Below, in pieces: positions 8,600 to 19,200 of a stretch of DNA of 46,132 nt. The notes below the pieces were generated by a model that had not been told where the DNA came from, did no database searches, and saw only the letters and a program-made list of their open reading frames with translations. The DNA comes from Gammaproteobacteria bacterium (GTDB lineage Bacteria; Pseudomonadota; Gammaproteobacteria; Chromatiales; Chromatiaceae): contig JAAAOQ010000073.1 in NCBI GenBank assembly GCA_009908845.1, positions 1 to 46,132 on the forward strand, written 5' to 3'. The position numbers and the translations under genes are program-made. The stretch's first letter is position 1. The number at the start of each line of letters is the position of its first letter.

Positions 8600-10962
8600 G
8601 ATGTCTCTCCTGATAGGCAGGCAGAAGGCGCTGGATCGACCGACTCGCGCTCGACCGAGCAAGGATAGCCGCGCATCGCACTCGAGCCGCTCGAGCGGTC
8701 GGCATGGGCGCCAGCGATCAATCGGTTGTAGTTGGATTGATCGATGGCGTAGCCCGGTAGGTCGAGCGCCGGGCAGGACTCCCACCAGCCGTATTGTGCA
8801 CAGACTGTGTCAGCACTGATCCGCGAGGTCAGCCTAGCGCGGGCACGCATCGAGCCGACAGCCGTTTCGATCCGCACCCAGTCGCCGTTTTCAATGCCAC
8901 GGCGTCTCGCCAACTCCGGATGCAGCTCAACCTCAGGCTCGGTCGATTTTGCCCGCAAGGTCGCCAGTGCATGATGCTGACTATGGCAAAAAAAGGACGA
9001 TTTTGCGGTGGTCAAGCGCAGCGGAAAGCGCTCACTCAACTGCAGCTCCGCGCCATCGAAGCGCGGCAACGGTGCCTCGCCGGCGCGCAACAAGGACTCG
9101 GAATACAAATCGAAACGTCGCTGCGGCACATCGCTCGGCCCCTTCAATGCGTCTGACTGACCTGGAGAACAGTCAACCCGCAGGCCCTCAGGATGAGCCT
9201 CCAAGGTCTCCAGAGCGATCCCGGTCGGGGCGACCAGATGCCGCAGAGCCTTGCGTTGATCGCCGTCGAAGAAACGATCGCCAAGACCGAGGCGTTTGGC
9301 AAGCTCGAAGACGATCGTGGTGTCGGGTCGAGCCTCGCCCTGCGGTGGGATCACTGGTTGGCGCAGCTGCAGCCAGGCCGAGCCTCGCGCCCCAAGCTGA
9401 ACACCAGCTGATACGCCTTCTCGCTCCCAAGGTGAGGCGACCGGTAGCACCAAATCCGCATAGGCAGCAGTTGGATTCATGAACAGATCGCAATGCACAT
9501 AGGTATCTAACGCACAGAGCGCCGGCACCAGCTCCGGAATGTTGGGCTTGGTCAGCAATGGATTTGCGCCGAAGCTCAGCAGACCTTTGACCGCATAGGG
9601 CTCTTCATGCAACACGGCATTGGCGAAGTCGTTGCTATTGACCCAGCCCTTCGCCGGCGGCCCGAGCGGACGCTCCGACCGTCCCAGGGTCTGCTCGAGG
9701 CGTCCTGCCGCCAGCAGATCGAAGCCCATGATGTCATTGAGCTGTGCGCTCGGGAAATGTCGATTGCCGCCTACCGAACCGAAACAACCGGTGAGCAGAT
9801 ACAGCATCGAGATCGCGCGTCCTGTCTGTGTGGCTTCGGCTTGCTGGCAAATCCCCGCCCAATGAAAAAAACTCACCGGTCTCGCCTGATGCAGGAGTCT
9901 AGCGGTCTCCAGGATCTGGTCCGCCGGCACGCCGCAGAGCGCGGCTGCTCTTTCGGGTGGATATTGTGCGCAGAGCTCTGCGAACTGCTGGAACGCCGGG
10001 GAGCAGCGCACCGGCTGCCCCTGGTGTTGAAGCGTCAGATCAGCAAAAAGGGCGGCTTCCTCTGGCGCCTCTTCAAGATACTCTCCCCCAACCGGATCAT
10101 AGGCGACGGTCCGCCGCCGCTGCGCGTCCCAAACCATCAAGGCCCGGCGTTGACCGCTGGGCGTCGAGCGTTCGACGCTAATGGCCTCGCCAGCGTTTTC
10201 TCGGACCAACATCGGCCCGTTGGTCCGGCGCTGGATGAAGTCTTGGTCGTACCATCCGTGCTCGATCATGCAGCCAGCAATCGCCATCGCCAGGATACCG
10301 TCCGTGCCCGCGCGCACCGGAAGCCATTGGTCAGCGGAAGCCGCGAGCCCAGCCCGGCGCGGATCGACCACGATCAGACGGGCGCCGCGCCGCCGGGCAC
10401 GAGTCGCCGCCTTCGCGTAGGCGGGCCAAGACACAGAGGGATTGAATCCCCAGAACAGCATGCAGCCGGTCTCTTCGAAATCGGGGACACCGATGCTCGA
10501 CCCAAAGGTCAGTGCACTCGCGAAATCCTTGTGCCAGTTGCAATTTTCGGTCGCAAAGAGCACGTTTGGGCTACCGAAAGCATGCGCCAGACGATGGATC
10601 CAGCCAAACCCGTCGGCAACCGCTGTACCACTTGGCGTCGTGACGCCGAACACGACTGACTCTGTACCATGCTGCTCGGCCGCCGCGCCTAGCCGTGACG
10701 CAGTGAAATCAAGGGCTTCGTCCCAAGACACGCGTCGCCAACCGGGATCAGCGTCTCCTTTTGGGCGCGTGCGCATCAGCGGAACCTGCAAGCGCCTATC
10801 GCTATGCACCAGCTCAGGCGCTGCCCGACCCTTCGCGCAGAAACTGCCAGCCGTTGGGTGTGACGGGTCGGGCCTGACCCCAACCAAACGCCCGCCATCG
10901 ACCGTGGAAATGGTCCCGCATTTCGAGATGCAGAGCGGACAATAGCTACGAACCTCATGCAT
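8587..10962 (-). CDS. Molybdopterin oxidoreductase catalytic subunit (DMSO reductase family) with N-terminal 4Fe-4S site
   Basis: YCPLCISKCGT...GSFCAKGRAAPELVHSDRRLQVPLMR; WDEALDFTASRL; LIVVDPRRAGLAASADQWLPVRAGTD; C-terminal LTTAKSSFFCHSQHH and ELARRRGIENGDWVRIET. Confidence 0.88.
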   Translation of the reverse strand: MHEVRSYCPLCISKCGTISTVDGGRLVGVRPDPSHPTAGSFCAKGRAAPELVHSDRRLQVPLMRTRPKGDADPGWRRVSWDEALDFTASRLGAAAEQHGTESVVFGVTTPSGTAVADGFGWIHRLAHAFGSPNVLFATENCNWHKDFASALTFGSSIGVPDFEETGCMLFWGFNPSVSWPAYAKAATRARRRGARLIVVDPRRAGLAASADQWLPVRAGTDGILAMAIAGCMIEHGWYDQDFIQRRTNGPMLVRENAGEAISVERSTPSGQRRALMVWDAQRRRTVAYDPVGGEYLEEAPEEAALFADLTLQHQGQPVRCSPAFQQFAELCAQYPPERAAALCGVPADQILETARLLHQARPVSFFHWAGICQQAEATQTGRAISMLYLLTGCFGSVGGNRHFPSAQLNDIMGFDLLAAGRLEQTLGRSERPLGPPAKGWVNSNDFANAVLHEEPYAVKGLLSFGANPLLTKPNIPELVPALCALDTYVHCDLFMNPTAAYADLVLPVASPWEREGVSAGVQLGARGSAWLQLRQPVIPPQGEARPDTTIVFELAKRLGLGDRFFDGDQRKALRHLVAPTGIALETLEAHPEGLRVDCSPGQSDALKGPSDVPQRRFDLYSESLLRAGEAPLPRFDGAELQLSERFPLRLTTAKSSFFCHSQHHALATLRAKSTEPEVELHPELARRRGIENGDWVRIETAVGSMRARARLTSRISADTVCAQYGWWESCPALDLPGYAIDQSNYNRLIAGAHADRSSGSSAMRGYPCSVERESVDPAPSACLSGETSWAC

Positions 10963-11040
10963 CGTGCATTCCTCCTCGTCGCGGCCGCGGCTCGCAGCGC
11001 CCTAATGACGCGACCTGTGCTGACCATCGGTTAGCACTCA

Positions 11041-12132
11041 TCATTGAGATGGACGCGGCCCAGAAAGCGTCTGCAAGACGCCGTCCAGTGCGCGCAGCAA
11101 GCGTCGCAAGAGACCCAAAAAGGTCAAGCTCCAGGCGATCAATGCAACGTAGACGGTGATCGCCGGGATCAGTAACAATTCACTAAGCTCCAAAGCTTGG
11201 GCGAGCTGATAGGTGCTGACCGTGTACATTCCCAGCGGAAAGACGGCCGCCCAGAGCACCGGCGTATAGACCAGTGGCCGCCGCCTGCGCCAATGAACCC
11301 AAAGCATCAAGCAGACCAGCAGCGGTATCCACCAACTACCAGCTGCCCAGAAAAACAAGGTAAAGCCCTTGACGAAGGGGCTAACCTCTGTCAACAAGGC
11401 CGATTGCGGTCCTAAAATCAACAGATTTGCGCCTGCCTGCGTGGCAATCGCCGTCGCGCCCATATTGATCCAGTATGGGGGTGTGATGCTTTCAGGCGTG
11501 ACCGGAAGAAAGGTGAGACGATAAAAAATGAGCGCAATCACGTTGAGATAAAGCATGCACCCCATCAAGTGGAAAACAAGGCAGAGCAGCAGCATCGTCG
11601 GCTCAGCTTCGCCAGCAGTTGAACTGATTGTCGTGCCAAGAACGGCGATCGCCTGCGTCGCCACTGATGCGACCAACCAGGTCCCACCAAGCCCATCCGA
11701 CAGTGATGGTTTCGTCTGACTCACGATCACTGCGGTGAAGAAGCCGTAGGTGATACCAAACCAGAGCATGATCGCGAGCACCCAGAGTATGCCTGCCACA
11801 CCAGGTGCTTCACCGAGCAAACAGATCTGCACACCGATGACGCAGATGCCCGCGACGATCGTGAAATAACCGGCGCCGTGGCCATGCATCCTCAGATCCC
11901 GCATCACAACGGAACTGAACAGCGTGAGGCGCAAGAGCGTCATGACGCTGAGCACGGTAAACGCCAGCAGATTGATCATGAACAAAGCGACCGCGAGCCA
12001 ACCAAACCCAAGCAAATCGGCAGCAATGGACACAATACCAGTCGCCATGACCAGCGCAAAAGAGGCAGGCGGCAACTGCTCGGCCCAATCCCTTACGCAC
12101 ACCAATAGGCACTGTGCTCTGGTCATCTCTCG
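11041..12132 (-). CDS. TDT family transporter (tellurite-resistance/C4-dicarboxylate/sulfite exporter type)
   Basis: About 10 TMs, QLPPASFALVMATGIVSIAADLLG, FPLGMYTVSTYQLAQAL; start approximate (MTRAQCLL; the ORF track begins further upstream at 12228). Confidence 0.78.
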   Translation of the reverse strand, partial: REMTRAQCLLVCVRDWAEQLPPASFALVMATGIVSIAADLLGFGWLAVALFMINLLAFTVLSVMTLLRLTLFSSVVMRDLRMHGHGAGYFTIVAGICVIGVQICLLGEAPGVAGILWVLAIMLWFGITYGFFTAVIVSQTKPSLSDGLGGTWLVASVATQAIAVLGTTISSTAGEAEPTMLLLCLVFHLMGCMLYLNVIALIFYRLTFLPVTPESITPPYWINMGATAIATQAGANLLILGPQSALLTEVSPFVKGFTLFFWAAGSWWIPLLVCLMLWVHWRRRRPLVYTPVLWAAVFPLGMYTVSTYQLAQALELSELLLIPAITVYVALIAWSLTFLGLLRRLLRALDGVLQTLSGPRPSQ

Positions 12133-12380
12133 AACGGCGTTATACGGCATTCCACTCGTCGTCCTACTTATTGCCAACGCGAGTTGACCCGCGCGACAGG
12201 CGGGCGACGAGAAGAGAACCCTCGTCACCCGCGCTTAGCCCCAAAAGGATTACGGTCGTTAGTCAGGCTTCCGGCCGCTGTGCAATCGTTACTGTCGATT
12301 GACCGCGGCAACACCCCCAATCACTCGCCAGCAATCGGTTATCGTCGAACGCACTGGAGTAGCCACGAGAGATCAGCGCC

Positions 12381-13925
12381 TTATCGCGCCGAACTGGCAT
12401 CCGCAACTAAACCACGCGGTAGCACGCTTGCTTCAAGATAGGAGATCAAAGCCCAGATCTTTTCAGGCTTGAGATTCCCATAGCTCGGCATTAGCCATTC
12501 ACCGTCTGCACGCGGGATACCGGCCGCGATCCGATAATACAGCTGTCTCTCGGTCGCGCCGCCTTTGAGCGGATCGCGGGTCAGGTCGTGCGGTTTGACC
12601 ACACGGCCGGCCGCATCGGTCCGAAGAGACGTCAATACACCATCACCCGCTCCCCGTTCGCCGTGGCACACAACGCAGAGGTTCGCATAGAGCGTCTCCC
12701 CCTCCGCCACCATCTCACCTGTTGGCTTCGGACGCGGGGGTACCACGACCTTTTCACCGGGCTCGGGACGACCCTCCCACAATTGGGTTACGGTTGCGAC
12801 GAGGGAGCTCAGTTGCTGATCGGAAAGCACCCCGAAGCCGGGCATGCCAGTCCCCGGCAGACCATGCACGATGACTCGCCGCAGATCGTCATCGGATGCG
12901 ACCCCATTCGTCGTCGAGATGTAGCGGAAATGACCCGTCGTGAGATCTCGTGGCAAAGCGGTAAACGTCGGCGACCTCGCTCCAGGACCGTCGCCCTGTC
13001 CCTCTAGGCCATGGCACCTTGCGCACTGGCTCACGTAGAGCGGATAACCCTCGAGCGTGCTCCGCGGCTTGCTTGCGCCCGCATCCGGATCGGCATTGCT
13101 GGCTGCCTGAACCTCCTCGACCAGTCCTGTCTGGCTCGGCCCCGGGACGATAAAGGCGATCAACAGCAATACAGCGATCACTCCGCCGGCCAGATAGGTC
13201 ATGTACGACTTATCCGTCACGCCCTTGAATTCCCAGCAACCAAAGATCCAGCCGTTCTGGAATTTCTTGGATGCGGTCCGCAAGACCTGATAAGGCCGAG
13301 CCAGGTAGTTGACTGGCAAGGTCCAGGCATGGATGAGTTTGGTAAACGGAAAGTACGCCGCAAATGCAAAGGCTAGGAAGATATGGATCTTGCTCAACCA
13401 GGGCGCGGAAGCCATGAGCTCTGGCTGGGGCGAAAAGCGCCATAGACTCGCGAACCAGGGCGCAGCGGTAAAGGCAACTCCCCAAATGCGATCAACCAAG
13501 GCCTGATAGATCGCCACCCCAAGAATCGCAATGAGGAACAGGTGCACGATGTAATCGTCCGGCTGGCTCATTGCGCGCATCTCAGGCACCGTCGTTCGCC
13601 GGACAAGCGCGATCACCGAGCCGGCGATCGCGGCGAGCCCGCCGAGCGTCGCCATCCAGAAGAAGGCGCCGACCCAGCTTCCCCATCCCAAGAGGCCCCC
13701 GATCAACCCTGCCAGGTGACCAAAGAACGCCAGAAAGATCCCCCAATGCAATAGATGGGCGGCCAGACCGAGGATATCCCTGCCGACGAAGATACCGCTG
13801 GCTCGTGTGCTCATGCCGAACGGGCGGTACACCATTCGCACGAAGGGCACGACGAAGAACAGCGTCAACGCAACATAAGGGAAGACACCCCAAATCAGGT
13901 AGCTTGACGTGAGCGATTCGTTCAT
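12381..13925 (-). CDS. narI: Respiratory nitrate reductase gamma subunit fused to a C-terminal diheme cytochrome c
   Basis: N-terminal NarI-like TM region (FPYVALTLFFVVPFVRMVYRPFGMSTRASGIF; HIFLAFAFAAYFPFTKLIHAW), then CARCH and CVVCH heme motifs; overlaps narJ. Confidence 0.87.
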   Translation of the reverse strand: MNESLTSSYLIWGVFPYVALTLFFVVPFVRMVYRPFGMSTRASGIFVGRDILGLAAHLLHWGIFLAFFGHLAGLIGGLLGWGSWVGAFFWMATLGGLAAIAGSVIALVRRTTVPEMRAMSQPDDYIVHLFLIAILGVAIYQALVDRIWGVAFTAAPWFASLWRFSPQPELMASAPWLSKIHIFLAFAFAAYFPFTKLIHAWTLPVNYLARPYQVLRTASKKFQNGWIFGCWEFKGVTDKSYMTYLAGGVIAVLLLIAFIVPGPSQTGLVEEVQAASNADPDAGASKPRSTLEGYPLYVSQCARCHGLEGQGDGPGARSPTFTALPRDLTTGHFRYISTTNGVASDDDLRRVIVHGLPGTGMPGFGVLSDQQLSSLVATVTQLWEGRPEPGEKVVVPPRPKPTGEMVAEGETLYANLCVVCHGERGAGDGVLTSLRTDAAGRVVKPHDLTRDPLKGGATERQLYYRIAAGIPRADGEWLMPSYGNLKPEKIWALISYLEASVLPRGLVADASSAR

Positions 13926-14644
13926 GGTCTTTCCCCTGCCATCATCGACGGCGACTGTGCAGGCTGCGCGCCCGCGCTCTGGCCCGGGCCCTGGATCGTT
14001 ACAGGAATGGTTTCAAGGATCTCGGGCGGTAACCAGATCGGGTCCTCGGCCATGCGCTCGAGGTCCTCGTCGATCGCGATCTCTAATGCCTCCACCAGGA
14101 GCTCATAGACGCTCTCATACTTGCGCATCGATGCTCGCAGTGCCGGCAGCCCGGGGGCCAAGTAATGCTCCACAAACCGACGTCTTAGTCCAATACCATC
14201 CCTCTCGGTGCGTTTCGCGCTCGCGGCCAGGAAGTCAATCATCACCGGCAGAAAATCTGCCAGCTCGCGCGCATCGACCCCGAGTCCGAAATGCTCGTAG
14301 ATCGCGCCCAGCTCGATCATGTACTGATTACGGTCACAGGCGCCGGCGCCCCGACACGAGTTCGGCTCCTCGTATAGATGTGCGCCGAGATACAATGGAC
14401 AGGGCGGTGTCAGCTCCAATGTCTGCGTGTACTCGTCGATGTTATGGGCGGCAGGATTCGCCTTGAATCGCTCGAGCAATTCGCGTACAGCCGAGTTGGG
14501 CAACCGCTCCAGCGCCCCCTCAACCCACAGCGGGTCCCGTATCTCGGGGTTGAGGAGGAGCTCCGCAATCAACTCGTAGATCAGCCCGAGATCCCAACTC
14601 GCCGACCCTACAGCTTGATCTGGTTGCAGTGCAGACATCGTCAT
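13922..14644 (-). CDS. narJ: Nitrate reductase molybdenum cofactor assembly chaperone
   Basis: Position between narH and narI; LGAHLYEEPNSCRGAGACDRNQYMIELGAIYEHFGLGVDARELADFLPVMIDFLA. Confidence 0.85.
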   Translation of the reverse strand: MTMSALQPDQAVGSASWDLGLIYELIAELLLNPEIRDPLWVEGALERLPNSAVRELLERFKANPAAHNIDEYTQTLELTPPCPLYLGAHLYEEPNSCRGAGACDRNQYMIELGAIYEHFGLGVDARELADFLPVMIDFLAASAKRTERDGIGLRRRFVEHYLAPGLPALRASMRKYESVYELLVEALEIAIDEDLERMAEDPIWLPPEILETIPVTIQGPGQSAGAQPAQSPSMMAGERP

Positions 14645-14646
14645 CG

Positions 14647-16197
14647 TTAACTCCCGACACCCATCTTGTTGCCGTGGAACTCGGTCCTGCGGTTGGGACC
14701 CGCACCCGGATTCAATAGATCGTAGCCAGTAAAGCCGCGCTCGAGATAAGGGGCGTTCGCCGTATCCTCGGTGCGCGCGGTGGCGATGACAAACCGCTCG
14801 TGGAAGTGCGCAAGGGCCAAAAGCCGATGCATGTGCCGGGCCTGCTTGATGGTCAAGCCGACGGCCTTGAGGACAGAATCATCGGTCCGCCCTTCGACCC
14901 GCTCCAAGCGGCGGAACTCGCGCAGCGCTAACTGTCGCAACAGCGCCTTCTCGACCTCACTGGTGTTGCCTGCAGCGAGCAGTCGAGCCAGGTATTCGAT
15001 GGGAATACGGAACTCCTTGAGATCGGGAAGCACCGTGCCGCCATCAACCATATCCAGCGTGCCACGATCATTCGGTTTCGCGGTTGCGACCGGGCTTTCC
15101 GGTGGGATATAGAATAGACTCGGCAGCGTCCGAAATTCCGGATGCAGTGGCAGTGCGATCTCCCACTCTTTAACCATTCGATAGACTGGCGAACGGCGGC
15201 ACGCCTCCAGCCAATTGTCCGAGATCCCTTGGCGCTTCGCCTCAGCGATCACCTCTGGATCGAACGGGTCGAGAATGATCTCCCGGTGGCGCGCAACCAA
15301 CTGCTTCTCGTCCTTGGTGTTGGCCACCTCTGCAACCCGATCCAGGTCGTACAGCAGAGGACCAAGGTAACGGATACGACCGACGCAAGCCTGGAAGCAC
15401 ATCGGCGGCTGGCCGGTCTCTAAGCGCGGGAAACAGAGGATGCATTTCTCGGACTTACCGGTCCGCCAGTTGTAATAGGTCTTCTTGTACGGACAACCTG
15501 ATACGCAGTACCGCCAGCCACGGCAGCGATCCTGATCGATCAGTACGACCCCGTCCTCTTCGCGTTTGTAGTTAGCGCCCGATGGACAAGAGCCAACGCA
15601 GCCTGGATTCAGGCAGTGGTTGCAGATCCGCGGCAGGTACATCATGAAAGACTGCTCAAACTTCAACAGCGCTTGCCGCGCCTCCGGCGTCATGTCGCTG
15701 AAGTTGTAGTCGAGCCTCCCGGTCCCCTCTTCGTGCGTACCTGCAGCATTGTCTTCCCAGTTCACGCCATAGGTGAGTTCAATATCCTCCTCACCAGAGA
15801 TCTGCGATTTCGGCCGTGCGACGGGCTGTGAGTACTTCGTCGGCTGCTCGGAGTGCAGATCCTCATAGGTGAAGGTAAAAGGGCCTTTGCCGTAGTACGA
15901 ATCCATCTGCGGCAGGACCGGGTTATAGAAGAGGCTGATCATCTCCCAGAATTTTGACGCCTGATTGAGTCGAGGTGCATCAGACTCTGCGTCCTGCTTC
16001 CAGCCTCCGCGGTACTTGTCCTGATTCTCCCATTCCCTTGGATAGCCGACACCGGGCTTGGTCTCGACATTGTTCCAGAACATGTACTCTGCGCCTTCGC
16101 GGTTCGTCCACACGTTCTTGCACGCAATCGTGCAGGTTTGACAACCCAGACATTTGTCCAGGTTGAAGACGATTCCCATCTGTTTCTTAATACGCAT
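14647..16197 (-). CDS. narH: Respiratory nitrate reductase beta subunit
   Basis: MGIVFNLDKCLGCQTCTIACKNVWTNREGAEYMFWNNVETKPG; multiple ferredoxin-type Cys clusters including DQDRCRGWRYCVSGCPYKK. Confidence 0.96.
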   Translation of the reverse strand: MRIKKQMGIVFNLDKCLGCQTCTIACKNVWTNREGAEYMFWNNVETKPGVGYPREWENQDKYRGGWKQDAESDAPRLNQASKFWEMISLFYNPVLPQMDSYYGKGPFTFTYEDLHSEQPTKYSQPVARPKSQISGEEDIELTYGVNWEDNAAGTHEEGTGRLDYNFSDMTPEARQALLKFEQSFMMYLPRICNHCLNPGCVGSCPSGANYKREEDGVVLIDQDRCRGWRYCVSGCPYKKTYYNWRTGKSEKCILCFPRLETGQPPMCFQACVGRIRYLGPLLYDLDRVAEVANTKDEKQLVARHREIILDPFDPEVIAEAKRQGISDNWLEACRRSPVYRMVKEWEIALPLHPEFRTLPSLFYIPPESPVATAKPNDRGTLDMVDGGTVLPDLKEFRIPIEYLARLLAAGNTSEVEKALLRQLALREFRRLERVEGRTDDSVLKAVGLTIKQARHMHRLLALAHFHERFVIATARTEDTANAPYLERGFTGYDLLNPGAGPNRRTEFHGNKMGVGS

Positions 16198-16200
16198 GGC

Positions 16201-19200
16201 TTATGCCCCAACTCTCAGCTGTGACTCTTGATAGATGACCTTCCGACCGCGCGTCTCCATCGGCTTCTTGCGTATCAGGACGACGCAGTCGCGTTCGGAC
16301 GGACTGGTGCCCTGATAATTCAGCCAATAGGTCCAGTTGGCGTAACCTCCCACCATCGTCGCTGGGTTCATCATGATCCGCGTCGTGGCGTTATTGTTAC
16401 CGCCGCGAAGGTCGCTCGCGCCCCGCTCTCGGGCGAGCGACGAAAACGGAACGTTCACATGCCGCTCGGTCTGGTGATAGACGATCGACATATCCCTCGG
16501 CACCGTGTGGCTCACCACTGCACGAGCGACCTGGATGCCGTTCTCGTTAAAGATTTCGACCCAATCGTTATCCTTCACGTTGATGTCGCGGGCATCGTCA
16601 TCATTGATCCAGACCGTTGGTCCACCGCGAAACATGTTCATCATCTGCCAGGAGTCATGGAACATGCTGTGGATGCCCCATTTCTGGTGTGGCGTGATGA
16701 AGCGGAACAGCTTGGCACCCTTCAACTCGATATCCTTTGGCGCGACATCGCCGATCGACACCATATCGACCGGCGGCTTATAGACTGGGAAGTCTTCACC
16801 CAAATCGCGGAACATCCGGTGGTCGTAATAGATCTCCTGCCGCCCGGTCAGCGTGTGGAAGGGCTTGAGCGCCTCGATGTTCAATGTCCATGGCGAATAA
16901 GTGCGGCCCTTGGTCTCGATGGCCGACCAGTGCGGTGATGTCAGTGCGCGTCGGGGCTGCGAAATCAGATCTGGGTAGTGGTAGGCAGTCTCGCGTTCAT
17001 GCTCGACGATATTCGCGAGCGGCACCCCGCAGCGCTCCTCGAGCTTCTTGAACACCTGATACGAGAGCTCGCCATCACTCTCCGGAGAGATACGCAGAAT
17101 CACCTCACAGACCTTCGCTGCCGTTTCCATGTTGGGTCGGTCATCCTTCTCGCCGACGAGATAGCTCTCCTTCATCTGCTCATAGGCCTCGGCGAGATCC
17201 CCCTTGATGCCCTTTGCGCCGTAACCATTGGGCTTCGTGACCTCGGGGCCGAGCGTCGTGTACATGTCGTAGACCTTGGTGTAGTCGCGGGTCACGACGT
17301 TGACGTTAGGAAAGGTCTTGCCTGGAATCGGTTCGCTCTCACCGACCGCCCAATCGCGCAGCTCACCCATCGGCTGCGCCATCTCGTCGGGGGTATCGGT
17401 GTTGAGTGCCGTCATCACCAGATCTTCTACCGGGTCAGGTAGGTGAACCTTGGCTAGTTGGCTAATCTTCTCGGCAACTAGACCGAATGCCTCCCAGTCA
17501 TGCTTGGTCTCATAGGCAGGATCGTGCGCAGGCGTAAACGGATGCAGGAATGAATGCAGATCCGTGCAGGTCAGATCGAACTTCTCGTACCAGTGCGCCG
17601 TCGGCAGGACGATGTCCGAGTAGTTCGCAGACGAGTCCATCCGCAGGTTCACGTTGTAGATCAGGTCGAGCTTGCCGAGCGGTGCATCCTCCGTCCAGTT
17701 GATCTCATTCACCAGTTCCTTGGCTCTCGTCTCGCCACCGAGTACATTGTTATGGGTACCGAGCATATGTTTCAGATTCAGCTCATGCCCACGCATGCTT
17801 GTGCCGATCAGATTGCCACGATAGATCCACAATACCTTCGGATGGTTCTTCGGGGCATCGACGTTCGGCAGTGCGAATTTCAGCTTTCCATCTTTGAACT
17901 GCTTCGCGACCCAGTTGCGCACATCCTCTATCTCCTTGCAACCGGCCTTCCGCGCCTCTTGAATCACCTCAAACGGATTGCGTTCATCGAACTGCGGGAA
18001 GAACGGCAGCCAACCATTACGCACAGCCACCGCATTCATGTCGGCGGCATGGTTCGCTTTACTCGGCATCTCTTTCGCGCGTGGCGCCCATAGCGGGTCG
18101 AGGCTCATACCATCGTAGCGCCACTGATCCGTGTGGAAATAAAAATAGGATGTCGAATTCTGTTGGCGCCCGACATTGCCCCAGTCCACTGCATTGCCAA
18201 TGGTGCCAATCGCCGCCACGTTACGGATCTTCTCAGTACCGACATAGTGCGCGAAACCCCCGCCATTGCGACCCTGACAACCCGTTAGAATGCCCATGAC
18301 GGCTTCTGAACGATAGGTGAGCGAGCCACCGTGATACCAATGCAGAATCCCTGAGCCAGTGATAAAGAGGCACTTGCCCTCGGTTTTTTCGGCGGTATCC
18401 GCCCATTCTCTCGCGACACGGATGGCGAGGTTACGATCGACCCCGGTCTCCTGCTCCTGCCAGGCCGGGGTGTAGGCTTGCGAGGCGTCATCGTAATCCT
18501 TTGGATAACCAGGCCCGGACAGGCCGCGGTTGACACCAAAATGGGACAACAGCAAGTCATAGGCCGTGGCGACGCGAGCCTCTCGGCCATCGGCCAGCTT
18601 CAAGACACGACTTGGTACGCCACGCAGACTGCGTTGCGCCTTTTCGCCGCGGATTGCCGTTGTACCGAATTCAACGTTGAAGGTGTTGGTAAAGTCGGCG
18701 TACTCGACGATGACCTCCTCGTATTCGCCGTCCATTAGCGTTAGCAATGGCTCGAACGGCTGCGAGGTTACGGCATCCTCGTTTTTGAGGTTCCACCGGC
18801 CGGTCTTTTGCTCTTCCCAGCGGAATCCAAGAGACCCACCGGGCAGCCGGAGCGCTCCGGACTTGTCGAAGCACGGCATCTTCCATTCGCCAAGCTCTTC
18901 GTCCTTGTACGCGCTCAAATCGCTTGCCCTCAAGAAGCGACCGCTCGAGTAGTGTTCACCTTCTTCGTCGAGAATGACCAGGAAGGGAAGATTCGTGAAT
19001 TGACCGACGTAATCCTGGAAGTATTGCGCCCGCCGATTGACGTGGAACTCCTGTAGAATGACATGGATGCACGAGAGGATGAATGCCGTGTCAGTGCCTG
19101 GGCGAACCGGGAGCCAAAGGTCGGCAAACTTCGTGACGTCCGAGTAATCGGGCGAGAGATTGACCAGCTTTCCGCCGTTGTATTTGTGCTCAGAGGCAAA

